A stretch of 10,335 nt of DNA from Bacteriovorax stolpii (GTDB taxonomy: Bacteria > Bdellovibrionota > Bacteriovoracia > Bacteriovoracales > Bacteriovoracaceae), in NCBI GenBank assembly GCA_945862475.1, contig CAMAYW010000049.1, forward strand, positions 1-10,335, given 5' to 3'. Position 1 is the stretch's first letter, and the number at the start of each line of letters is the position of its first letter. Shown piece after piece: positions 1 through 6,617 of this stretch. Below the pieces are notes generated by a model. The model searched no databases. It worked only from the letters and a program-made list of their open reading frames with translations, and was not told the DNA's origin. The position numbers and the translations under genes are program-made.

Positions 1-579
1 ATTCTTCTTTTAAATTACCTGAAGTCACTTGATGTTCCGGTAAAACTTAATAATGAAATCATAAATCGGGAAAAAATAGAGTTCCTCGCTGATTACAAAA
101 GGTATTTAATTCTAACGTCAAAAGATAGAAACGCGAAAAAGACGGAAGAAAATCCTCTTCAACCCAATGATCCGAATGCAAGAGAACGTGCTCAGGCCAT
201 CATGCGTGAGTCCATGTATACGGATCAAAAACAAGTGAAACTCACTAAAGAAAATGGCGCAGCTGCTTGGCTTGTTACGGCTGGAGCTTTTGAAGCGATC
301 TTTTCTTTTAAAGAAAGAGACCTCTTAACTTTGAGATATAAGTCTCAGGCCGGTGAGTTTGAACTTATTTGTAAAGACTACTGGCTTGCCAATGGGGCCC
401 ATTTATTTCCTCGATTCATTTTGGTGAAAACACTCTCTGGTGAACACTATCAAGTTGAGGTCACAAGTCTCAGACACTACCTTGAGAGAGAAGAGGATAT
501 GGTGAAGAGACTCAAGAATTGGGATCAAATCCTTAAAGGGAAAGAATCTACAGACCCACGGCCAGAGTTTCTTCTTTAA
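1..579 (+). CDS. Hypothetical protein, 3' part of a gene that begins before the window
   Basis: The reading frame is open from the first base, so the gene is cut by the window edge and 192 residues are visible. The internal ATG at 202 is unlikely to be the true start because the 67 codons before it are open and protein-like, and no clear ribosome binding site precedes it. The visible part begins with a mixed hydrophobic/basic stretch, then a hydrophilic Asn/Pro/Glu linker (about residues 41-60). After that comes a segment with alternating hydrophobic residues suggestive of beta strands (about 78-155), containing the motifs LTLRYKSQAGEFEL and EVTSLRHYLE. The tail is charged and helical (about 157-180). 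I do not recognise the family. The stop TAA overlaps the priA ATG by one base (TAATG), so the two are almost certainly co-transcribed and translationally coupled. This does not by itself show a shared function. Confidence 0.75.
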   Translation: MLLLNYLKSLDVPVKLNNEIINREKIEFLADYKRYLILTSKDRNAKKTEENPLQPNDPNARERAQAIMRESMYTDQKQVKLTKENGAAAWLVTAGAFEAIFSFKERDLLTLRYKSQAGEFELICKDYWLANGAHLFPRFILVKTLSGEHYQVEVTSLRHYLEREEDMVKRLKNWDQILKGKESTDPRPEFLL

Positions 580-2573
580 TGAAAGTTTGTCGAGTTGCGG
601 TTAACTATCCCCTTAAAAATCAGGGACTCCTTTATTTTTACGAAGGAGAGTTAACTCGCGGTCAAGTGGTGGAAGTTCCTCTTGGGAAAAGAGGGGAGCT
701 TGGTTGTGTTGTCAGTGTCGATGAATCAGAGTCCGAAGAATTTAAAAAAACCTCTATTGAAAAAATAAAGACAATTAAATCTATTATTCCTGATTGGAAA
801 CTTCAGGAAGTGGAACTGGAATTATTTCAGTGGATGGCGAGTTATTATCACTATTCCTTGGGACAGCTTATTTTTGACTGTCTTCCCCACCACCTCAAGA
901 GACCAAGAAGCTTAGAGCAAACAATGGGGGAAGGAAAACCCCTCGAGTTTGTTCCTAATTTAACACAAAAATCTATTATTGAATCCATCCGGGAAGGCCT
1001 CGGGAAGTTTGGAAGGCACCTTGTTCATGGCGTGACAGGAAGTGGAAAGACCGTTATCTATCTTGATCTCATACAAGAGACATTAAAAAGTGGAAAGAGT
1101 GTTCTTTTTTTACTTCCAGAAATTAATTTAACGCCGCAGTTTATTTCTACGTTCTCAAAATATGTCGATGCACCCATTCTTTCTTATCATTCTGAATTAT
1201 CAGATTCTCAAAAATATCAAATCTGGATGATGGCGAGAAGTCTCAACCAGGGAGCATTGATCCTTGGAGTTCGAAGTTCGGTGTTTATTCCTGTTAATAA
1301 CTTGGGCCTCATTGTGATTGATGAGGAACACGATACATCCTTTAAGCAAGATGATCGCTGTCCTTATAATGCTCGGGATGTTGCGAGTAAAAAAGCTCAG
1401 CTTTTAGGGATCCCGATGGTGATGGGATCAGCGACTCCAAGTGTAGAGTCTTACTATACTTTTCATCAACCATCTCAAAAGCTTTTTGAAATGAAAGAAA
1501 GGGCGGGAGATGCTTTTCTTCCAGCTGTGGAACTCATTGATGCTCGAGAGAAAATAGATAAAGTAGAGGAGATCTGGCCTCTTGTTCCGAAATCGGTTGA
1601 GGCGATAAGCTCAGCTTTTAGTCGAGGGGAGCAAGTCTTAGTCTTTGTGAACCGCTTAGGTTTTGCTAATTATCTTCAGTGCCGCGCTTGTGGCCAGCAG
1701 TTTAATTGCCCGAATTGTTCGATCACGCTGAGATACTACAAAAGAAAAAATCAACTCGCTTGCCACCACTGTGAATACAAAGAACCACTTCCTGAGCAGT
1801 GTCCAGCTTGTGGGTGTATGACTTTATCCCATAAAGGTTTTGGGACTGAAAAAATTCAAGAGGTTCTGACTACTATTTTTCCTGAAAAAAAGATTGAGCG
1901 TTTTGACCGCGATGAAATTAAAAACTTTAAAGATCTCGAGGAGCGCCTAGCTGATTTTCATGCAGGGAAAATTGATCTCATGGTGGGAACGCAGATGCTT
2001 TCAAAGGGACACAATTTTGAGAAAGTTAAACTTGTTCTCATTTTGGGTATTGATTCACAGTTAAATTTTCCAGATTTTAGATCCGCTGAAAGAGTATATC
2101 AAACCCTCACGCAAGTTTCTGGAAGGGCCGGAAGATATTCAAAAGACGGGAAAGTTCTCATTCAAACACTTAATCCAGACAGCTCCCTTTTTCAAATTGT
2201 AAAAAACCATGATTTCCACCAATTCTATAAAGATGAACTAGAAATTAGAAAGCTCTGTGATTGTCCTCCTTATAAGAGACTTGCGATGATTCATTTTTCC
2301 TCACGTTTTCAAGAGCGACTAATTCCTCACGTGACAGAAGGCGTGGCACCGATGATGAGAGATCTGATCTCAAAACACTTTCAAAGTGTCTCGATTTTGG
2401 GTCCAAGGCCTGCTCACATAGAAAAGAAATCGAATCAATTTACATGGTCCATTCTTTTAAAATCAAAAGATATGGGCGAACTTCATAATTTAATAAAATC
2501 CTTTGAGATGAACTATAAATCCCAATCCAGCATCAGCTACAAAATTGATGTGGATCCCTATACCTTGGTCTAA
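579..2573 (+). CDS. priA: Primosomal protein N' (PriA), replication-restart DNA helicase
   Basis: PriA binds abandoned replication forks, unwinds the lagging arm 3'-5' and reloads the replisome through the primosome. In this 664-residue product I see an N-terminal 3'-DNA-binding domain (about 1-108, ending LPHHLKR). The superfamily 2 helicase core follows: Walker A GVTGSGKT at 151-158, DEEH box at 248-251, GSATPSVES at 283-291, motif V GTQMLSKGHNF at 470-480, and motif VI QVSGRAGR at 512-519. The PriA-specific zinc-binding insert has eight cysteines in four pairs (368/371, 377/380, 395/398, 408/411). The C-terminal domain ends VDPYTLV. Walker A lies about 73 residues earlier than in E. coli PriA (Lys230 there, Lys157 here), and the product is 68 residues shorter. 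Only a short linker (109-126) joins the N-terminal domain to the helicase, so the winged-helix domain appears absent. The ATG overlaps the preceding stop and has no Shine-Dalgarno sequence, implying coupled translation. Confidence 0.97.
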   Translation: MKVCRVAVNYPLKNQGLLYFYEGELTRGQVVEVPLGKRGELGCVVSVDESESEEFKKTSIEKIKTIKSIIPDWKLQEVELELFQWMASYYHYSLGQLIFDCLPHHLKRPRSLEQTMGEGKPLEFVPNLTQKSIIESIREGLGKFGRHLVHGVTGSGKTVIYLDLIQETLKSGKSVLFLLPEINLTPQFISTFSKYVDAPILSYHSELSDSQKYQIWMMARSLNQGALILGVRSSVFIPVNNLGLIVIDEEHDTSFKQDDRCPYNARDVASKKAQLLGIPMVMGSATPSVESYYTFHQPSQKLFEMKERAGDAFLPAVELIDAREKIDKVEEIWPLVPKSVEAISSAFSRGEQVLVFVNRLGFANYLQCRACGQQFNCPNCSITLRYYKRKNQLACHHCEYKEPLPEQCPACGCMTLSHKGFGTEKIQEVLTTIFPEKKIERFDRDEIKNFKDLEERLADFHAGKIDLMVGTQMLSKGHNFEKVKLVLILGIDSQLNFPDFRSAERVYQTLTQVSGRAGRYSKDGKVLIQTLNPDSSLFQIVKNHDFHQFYKDELEIRKLCDCPPYKRLAMIHFSSRFQERLIPHVTEGVAPMMRDLISKHFQSVSILGPRPAHIEKKSNQFTWSILLKSKDMGELHNLIKSFEMNYKSQSSISYKIDVDPYTLV

Positions 2574-2593
2574 TAAAATCATTTAGTTATAAA
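2565..2593 (+). promoter_or_regulatory. Possible weak sigma70-like promoter for the exported Gln-rich protein gene
   Basis: TATAAA at 2588-2593 matches the -10 consensus at five of six positions. TTGGTC at 2565-2570 is a poor -35 match (three of six) with a 17-base spacer, and overlaps the end of priA. I see no terminator hairpin between priA and the next gene, so read-through from priA is an alternative. A start here would leave a leader of roughly 80 bases before the ATG at 2681. Confidence 0.3.
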
Positions 2594-2671
2594 TTAATTT
2601 TGTCGCACCTTCCCCTCAAGTTTTTCCTTCAACAGTCCGAATAGATGGTGAGAAGACTCAACTTCTATTTT

Positions 2672-2676
2672 GAGGA
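2672..2676 (+). promoter_or_regulatory. Ribosome binding site that fixes the start at 2681
   Basis: GAGGA lies four bases before ATG 2681. The in-frame ATG at 2645 has no purine-rich site before it and would put twelve mostly polar residues ahead of a clean signal peptide. The later start is therefore preferred. Confidence 0.7.
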
Positions 2677-2680
2677 TGAT

Positions 2681-4807
2681 ATGAAAAAGATCCCAGTTTT
2701 ATTGCTGTCACTTATGACTATTCCCGCACATGCGCAGGTTTGGAGTGCTCTGAGTGCCCATCAAAATACTTTAAAACCAACGGAGAACCATTCTTCCTCG
2801 AGTACATCTACTCCAGAGGTGAAACCGTCTACCTCTTCAACAAGCTCCTCGAAAAAGGCTTGTGAAGAAAATGACCAAACGTCTCTTCCTTTAAAATATC
2901 TGACGAGTCTCATTTTAGAGAAAGACGGTAAATTAGATATTATTCACGATCAAAGGACAGGAAAATTAAAAGTTTCTTCACCTGATATGATTGGAAACTG
3001 CTCATCTATGATCGAGTGGACTCTTTCAAAGCCCGAATTTGAAGGTAGAAAAGCATACGCTCTTGAAGCGAAATTTAAAAAAGCGGATTCTTATAAATAT
3101 ACTGTGATGAAAGACGGTCATCCTGAACTTGTTGAAGGAAAATTTCCTGCCACGATTAAAGGATTTGAGAAGTGCTTAGAAACATCCGGTGTTATTAAAG
3201 ATGGTAAAGTCGTTTCTTCTGCCATTGTGAATGCACCAATTGATGAAAAATTTGAAGGGGCCGACTATTCAGGTGAACTTCTTTTTGCTTCACACGGATT
3301 AACATCCCAAACAGTGAAAGCAAAATATGGAGATGGAAAATTTAAGTATGTTGACGGATGTGATCATTATGAAGCCGCTCACCCGACGATTGGATCATTA
3401 CTGACCTATGGTGACGCTGAGAAAGTCAGGCTCTCAGAAATGGCAGAAAAACTAAAAGAAGAATGTAAGAATGGAGATTATTCAAAGCTCGCTGATTTCA
3501 TTGATAAGTATGAAGGCTATGCTTCTATTTTGGGAGAAGTTCGAGATAATCTTATACGGGAAGCAGCTAAAAAATCAGCTCTTGCGATTGAGAAAGGAAC
3601 CTATAAAGATGAGGATCTTAAAGTCATTGCTGACTTTGATAAGTACATCATTCAGCCACTCGCTGATCAAGCTGTCACTCTTTATAATCTAATGATCGAA
3701 GCAGAAGGGGATGCGAAGAAAGCTCTTCAAGATCAATTAAAGGGCGTACTTTCAAAACTAACTGAATATAATAAAAAACCCTATTTTGTTTCTGCCAATA
3801 CAATGAAACTTTTAAAAGACGGAAAGTTTGACGAGGCGGAAAAACTCAATTCCATGAAGCTCACGATTGATAGCTATCAGCGAATTGGAACCAAGCAAGA
3901 CAATGTCGTCATCACTCCAACCGTTGCTGCTCAAAGAGTCGCTAATGGCAAGGCCACCTTCGCAAGCTCTTTAGAAGATGAGAAAGAAAAATACGAATAC
4001 AGAACTGGTCAAAGCACTGGTAAGTCTCAGTACTACACGAATCTTGCGAGTCGTATGAGAAGTAATATTCAAGTCCGGAATCAAAATTTCACTGCGGAAA
4101 TTCAAGAAGAGTATGCTCGTGTACAGCAGCCTAATGGTTACTGCTACAAATATTGGAGAAATACTCAAAAATGTATCCAAGACTCTATGGAGAGAATCCA
4201 AGAACTTCAGGCACTACTTCAACACTACAATAAAGTAGATGAGGAAAGGGCCGTTGAGTACGATGCGCAGGCAAAAGAGTACGGGGAACTTGAGGCCCAA
4301 GGTCGAAGATATGTAGCAGCACAAAACGGTGAAGCTCCTCCGGTTGAAACAAATACAACTCCTGCACCACAGGACACAACGGTGCCAAGCCCTCGTCCTC
4401 AGTCTCAAGATTCTGGAGTGTATTCATTTAACTTTAATCAAGGTCAGCAGGGTAATCAGCAGATGTACCAGCAGCAGGCCCAAATGACGCCGCAACAGTT
4501 TCAAAATCCAATGTTCCCGCAGAACAACATGTTCATGCAGCAGCAACAACCATTTGGTTATCAACAACAGTTCATGGGCCAGCAGAATTTTGGTGGTGGT
4601 ATGAATTATGGTTACAACTATGGTTCAAACATGGGTTTTGGCCCTCAAGCTCAGGGGGCGTATAACTTTAATTGGGGTGGAAGTGGTATGCAGCAGCCTT
4701 ACGGGCAACAACCCTACTATGGTCAGCAGCAGTTTCAGCAAGGTGGAGGCTATTGGAATAGGCCTTATCAAGCCTATACTGGAATGTCTCTATATGGTGG
4801 ATGGTAA
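2681..4807 (+). CDS. Exported protein of unknown function with a Gln/Asn/Gly/Tyr-rich prion-like tail
   Basis: I do not recognise the family of this 708-residue protein. Residues 1-18 form a type I signal peptide (MKK, then a hydrophobic core, ending AHA before Q19), so the product should leave the cytoplasm. Residues 38-58 are almost only Ser, Thr, Pro and Lys, a flexible linker. Residues 61-245 look globular and carry Cys61, 107, 165 and 227. Residues 246-545 are rich in Lys, Glu and Ala and look helical or coiled-coil, with Cys262, 488 and 498; 488 and 498 sit in a YCYKYW/KCIQ context. A Pro/Thr linker (551-575) follows. From 579 to the end about a quarter of residues are Gln, most others are Gly, Asn, Tyr, Met, Phe and Pro, and the only charged residue is Arg694. 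The gene stands alone between priA and a strong terminator. A surface, matrix or self-assembling role is an inference from composition only. The start is chosen from the signal peptide and ribosome binding site. Confidence 0.85.
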   Translation: MKKIPVLLLSLMTIPAHAQVWSALSAHQNTLKPTENHSSSSTSTPEVKPSTSSTSSSKKACEENDQTSLPLKYLTSLILEKDGKLDIIHDQRTGKLKVSSPDMIGNCSSMIEWTLSKPEFEGRKAYALEAKFKKADSYKYTVMKDGHPELVEGKFPATIKGFEKCLETSGVIKDGKVVSSAIVNAPIDEKFEGADYSGELLFASHGLTSQTVKAKYGDGKFKYVDGCDHYEAAHPTIGSLLTYGDAEKVRLSEMAEKLKEECKNGDYSKLADFIDKYEGYASILGEVRDNLIREAAKKSALAIEKGTYKDEDLKVIADFDKYIIQPLADQAVTLYNLMIEAEGDAKKALQDQLKGVLSKLTEYNKKPYFVSANTMKLLKDGKFDEAEKLNSMKLTIDSYQRIGTKQDNVVITPTVAAQRVANGKATFASSLEDEKEKYEYRTGQSTGKSQYYTNLASRMRSNIQVRNQNFTAEIQEEYARVQQPNGYCYKYWRNTQKCIQDSMERIQELQALLQHYNKVDEERAVEYDAQAKEYGELEAQGRRYVAAQNGEAPPVETNTTPAPQDTTVPSPRPQSQDSGVYSFNFNQGQQGNQQMYQQQAQMTPQQFQNPMFPQNNMFMQQQQPFGYQQQFMGQQNFGGGMNYGYNYGSNMGFGPQAQGAYNFNWGGSGMQQPYGQQPYYGQQQFQQGGGYWNRPYQAYTGMSLYGGW

Positions 4808-4822
4808 AATTAAATTGAGTTG

Positions 4823-4859
4823 AAAAAAAAAGAGCTCCCTTTGGGAGCTCTTTTTTTTT
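4823..4859. terminator. Bidirectional rho-independent terminator between convergent genes
   Basis: A perfect nine-base stem (AGAGCTCCC at 4831-4839 with its complement at 4843-4851) closes a TTT loop. It is flanked by eight A on the left (4823-4830) and eight T on the right (4852-4859). The structure is symmetric, so either transcript gives a GC-rich hairpin followed by a U run. It ends the exported-protein gene 15 bases after its stop, and would also end the minus-strand barrel transcript 18 bases after the distal TAA at 4878. That position fits the barrel gene originally ending at 4878 rather than at 5115. Confidence 0.95.
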
Positions 4860-4877
4860 GAGATGATATTAAAAAAA

Positions 4878-5114
4878 TTAAAATTCCAGAGTTGCTTTCA
4901 AACCACCGCCGTAAACGTTGGCGAGTGAGAGCTTGTCTGGAGCGTTGGAGAATGAGTAGTAGTCACCCACTTTCCAGTATGAGTAATAAGCTGAGATGAC
5001 GACATTTGGATTCCAACGATAATCAAATCCGAAATCAAATTCATAGCCAAAGGAATCATCCTGATCTTGAGAAGAATTAAAACGATAGTTCTCTTCATGG
5101 TGATAACTATCTTT
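4878..5114 (-). pseudogene. C-terminal part of the barrel gene, in frame beyond an internal TGA
   Basis: Directly after the TGA at 5117-5115 the same frame runs open for 78 codons to a TAA at 4880-4878. The translation is typical outer-membrane barrel: a polar, acidic loop rich in Ser, Gln and Asp, then alternating strands (FGYEFDFGFDYRW; VVISAYYSYWKVGDYYSF), then a last strand GGGLKATLEF with a terminal Phe, the usual signal recognised by the BAM machinery. No shift of frame is needed to join it to the upstream part. Joined together, the gene would span 6353-4878 and encode 491 positions including the TGA codon. I mark this part as pseudogene because standard decoding would not translate it. 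A nonsense mutation, a sequencing error or stop read-through would all give this picture. Confidence 0.85.
5084..5111 (-). other. Stem-loop three bases downstream of the in-frame TGA
   Basis: On the minus strand GATAGTT (5111-5105) pairs perfectly with AACTATC (5090-5084) around a 14-base loop. Allowing one bulged G, the flanking A run after the TGA can also pair with the TTTT that follows. It lies within the coding frame. RNA structure just after a stop codon is known to favour read-through in some systems, but a seven-base stem rich in A-T can arise by chance. Confidence 0.4.
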
Positions 5115-6353
5115 TCAGTTTTTAGCTGTCTCTAGAGCGTTCGCCATAATAAAGGCACCCTTCCAGGTCCAGTTGTCTGATTTGTAATTAGCATAGAGTT
5201 TATAAAAACGAGTGTTCGTAATAGAGGAATCAAAAATCGAACGGCTTCCTTCATTAATGGCAGCGTAGTTATAGCGGAACATGAGGTCAGCGATGTGGAA
5301 GTTTGGATGAAGATAAGTTGCTTCAAAGCGATCTGTACTGCCGTCATCGCCAGACACTTGACCCGCTAGAAACCCAATATCCCATTTAGGATTGAGATCA
5401 TATTTGGCTTCTCCAATGAAAGCTTGTGCCGAGATTTTTGATTCGGTATTTGCATCGTAGACTTTTCCATAATCACCACTTTGAAGAGAAGCCTCAGCAG
5501 AAACTTTTAATTTACTCCAACGTTTCGAAACGTAAGGCTCAATCACAGTGACTTCAGTGTTTCCACGTTCAAAAGAAGCAGCTGTTGTTGTGTTGGCATT
5601 ATAAAGAGTATTTCTTCTTTCAGAAGATCTCTTAGCATAAAGAATGCTTGCTACAAGATCTTTATTTTTATTGTCGTATTTCGCCACAAGACCTAATTCT
5701 CTTACATCATAATTTCCAGCAGGCTCACCTTGGCGATCAGTTTGGTTTGAGTTGTAACTAGAAATTTTCGCAAAATGTGGAGTGACACTGAAATTTCCAA
5801 TTTTCATTTCAGCTTCAATTCCATCATACATCGTGATAAATCGATCCCATGGATCACTTCCATTATCAAACACCATCCCCATTCCAAAATGTCTTGAGAG
5901 GCGGCCAATTTTAATGAGGGCCGTATCAGCATACATTTCCATGTACATCTGATTCATATTAAGAGCTGAGCGCTGAGCAGGAGTGGTGAAAAAATAAGAA
6001 TTATTTCCAGAACCATCTTGGTTATTAGCGGAATCGGAGCCAGCAAAATTTCCACGGATATGACCGGTGGAGATTTCACCTTTAAGAGTGACGGCGTCGT
6101 TAATAATAATGTTTGGATTCAGTCTAAAAGTATACGTTTGAAAGTTCGCGTCACAGTCACCGTTTGCTAGACCTTGAGTGCCTGTTTTAGCTGTTGGATC
6201 TTTTGTGACGTCGTCATTTGTTCTACAGGTATTACTTAAAAGATGAGTATCTGCACCAAACACCCCGGTCCAATCAATTGGGAGGGCCATGGCAGAATTG
6301 ATGCTCAGGGCAGAAAATAAACCTAAACTTGTGAGGCGGAACTTATTGTTCAC
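5115..6353 (-). CDS. Outer-membrane beta-barrel (porin-like) protein, cut short by an in-frame TGA
   Basis: The product would form a channel or barrel in the outer membrane; the substrate is unknown. As read to the TGA it has 412 residues. Residues 1-23 form a signal peptide ending SAMA before LPIDW. The rest shows repeated aromatic-ended amphipathic strands with Asn/Asp/Gly/Ser-rich loops (for example 101-120). Two N-terminal cysteines (43, 67) could form a loop disulfide. Segment 145-186 (IKIGRLSRHFGMGM, then a DPWDRF/DGIEAEMKIG block) resembles the conserved GR...G.G...D...DG region of several porin and alginate-export-like barrels, a loose resemblance only. The start is a GTG with a strong AAGGAG site. 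The 412-residue form ends TAKN without an aromatic terminus, so it lacks the final strands and would probably not assemble. It is transcribed alone from a good promoter at 6421-6393. Confidence 0.85.
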   Translation of the reverse strand: MNNKFRLTSLGLFSALSINSAMALPIDWTGVFGADTHLLSNTCRTNDDVTKDPTAKTGTQGLANGDCDANFQTYTFRLNPNIIINDAVTLKGEISTGHIRGNFAGSDSANNQDGSGNNSYFFTTPAQRSALNMNQMYMEMYADTALIKIGRLSRHFGMGMVFDNGSDPWDRFITMYDGIEAEMKIGNFSVTPHFAKISSYNSNQTDRQGEPAGNYDVRELGLVAKYDNKNKDLVASILYAKRSSERRNTLYNANTTTAASFERGNTEVTVIEPYVSKRWSKLKVSAEASLQSGDYGKVYDANTESKISAQAFIGEAKYDLNPKWDIGFLAGQVSGDDGSTDRFEATYLHPNFHIADLMFRYNYAAINEGSRSIFDSSITNTRFYKLYANYKSDNWTWKGAFIMANALETAKN

Positions 6354-6358
6354 AGTAA

Positions 6359-6364
6359 CTCCTT
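6359..6364 (-). promoter_or_regulatory. Ribosome binding site for the GTG-started barrel gene
   Basis: AAGGAG on the minus strand lies five bases before the GTG at 6353-6351. It supports this non-ATG start, which also gives a complete signal peptide directly from the first residue. Confidence 0.85.
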
Positions 6365-6392
6365 AATAATCGTCGACGAAACTAGTTTTAAA

Positions 6393-6421
6393 ACTATAAG
6401 AAATCCCGTTCATAGTGTCCA
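6393..6421 (-). promoter_or_regulatory. Sigma70-like promoter of the outer-membrane barrel gene
   Basis: On the minus strand TGGACA (6421-6416, five of six matches to TTGACA) and TATAGT (6398-6393, five of six to TATAAT) are separated by exactly 17 bases. Transcription would start near 6386, giving a leader of about 33 bases before the GTG. The promoter remains of good quality even though the gene is interrupted by a TGA. Confidence 0.75.
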
Positions 6422-6442
6422 TTTTTCCAAGACAAAAAAGTG

Positions 6443-6465
6443 GCAAAATCCTCAAGGATGCTTGC
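6443..6465. promoter_or_regulatory. Interrupted inverted repeat between the divergent promoters, candidate operator
   Basis: Inner arms ATCCT (6448-6452) and AGGAT (6455-6459) surround CA. Outer arms GCAA (6443-6446) and TTGC (6462-6465) extend the symmetry with a one-base offset. The right outer arm overlaps the -35 box of the tRNA-Gln promoter. The position would suit a regulator that acts on one or both divergent promoters, but short arms like these can occur by chance. Confidence 0.3.
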
Positions 6466-6490
6466 AAAAAAGGGAGGCTTCATCTATATT
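6462..6490 (+). promoter_or_regulatory. Sigma70-like promoter of the tRNA-Gln/prs operon
   Basis: TTGCAA (6462-6467, four of six matches) and TATATT (6485-6490, five of six) are 17 bases apart. Transcription would begin near 6497, about 18 bases before the mature tRNA. No other convincing promoter lies between the tRNA and prs, pth or ychF, so it may drive all four. Confidence 0.6.
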
Positions 6491-6514
6491 TCTTTGAACC
6501 GATTAAGTTTTAGT

Positions 6515-6589
6515 AGGGGTGTCGACAAGTGGTAAGTCAGCAGATTTTGATTCTGCCATACGCAGGTTCGAACCCTGCCACCCCTACCA
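6515..6589 (+). tRNA. tRNA-Gln, anticodon UUG
   Basis: The complete cloverleaf can be folded by eye. A perfect seven-base acceptor stem (6515-6521 with 6579-6585) precedes discriminator A6586 and an encoded CCA at 6587-6589. The D stem has three pairs (6524-6526 with 6536-6538). The anticodon stem GCAGA/TCTGC encloses TTTTGAT, with anticodon TTG at 6547-6549. The variable region has five bases. The T arm is GCAGG-TTCGAAC-CCTGC. The weak A-T first pair fits the weak 1-72 pair typical of glutamine tRNAs. It reads CAA and, by wobble, CAG codons. A tRNA-Gln just before prs is a recurrent arrangement in Proteobacteria. The transcript probably continues into prs, and the tRNA would then be cut out of it. 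Confidence 0.97.
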
Positions 6590-6595
6590 CCTTTC

Positions 6596-6611
6596 TGAAG
6601 ATGATTCTTCA
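6596..6611 (+). other. Small hairpin between tRNA-Gln and the prs ribosome binding site
   Basis: TGAAGA (6596-6601) and TCTTCA (6606-6611) form a perfect six-base stem with a TGAT loop, ending one base before the AGGAG of prs. No U run follows, so it is not a terminator. It might mark a processing boundary or stabilise the 5' end of the prs message after tRNA removal; this is inference. Confidence 0.4.
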
Positions 6612-6612
6612 T

Positions 6613-6617
6613 AGGAG
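6613..6617 (+). promoter_or_regulatory. Ribosome binding site selecting the GTG start of prs
   Basis: AGGAG lies six bases before GTG 6624. The alternative in-frame ATG at 6633 would be 15 bases away, too far for normal initiation, so the GTG is preferred. Confidence 0.75.

Noticed and set aside
2614..2675. Pairing of CCTCAA (2614-2619) with TTGAGG (2670-2675) as a switch hiding the ribosome binding site
   Set aside because: It is only six bases with a 50-base loop, with no supporting alternative structure or terminator. This is well within chance expectation.
2645..2680. Upstream in-frame ATG as start of the exported protein
   Set aside because: It has no ribosome binding site and would place polar residues in front of a well-formed signal peptide that starts at 2681 behind GAGGA.
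4898..5098. Short minus-strand reading frame beginning with a Met-Lys-Arg hydrophobic stretch
   Set aside because: It lies in another frame over the C-terminal part of the barrel gene, whose own frame gives clear beta-barrel sequence. The signal-like start is an artefact of the overlapping frame.
5115..5117. Reassignment of TGA to Trp or Gly in this genome
   Set aside because: None of the conserved genes (priA, prs, pth, ychF) contains an in-frame TGA, Trp is written TGG throughout, and the tetR-type gene ends in TGA. TGA is therefore an ordinary stop here.
5084..5117. Selenocysteine insertion at the TGA with the hairpin as a SECIS element
   Set aside because: Barrel proteins of this type are not known selenoproteins, and the flanking residues (TAKN-TGA-KDSYHH) show no redox motif. 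The 14-base loop lacks a recognisable bacterial SECIS apex, and no sel genes are in the window.
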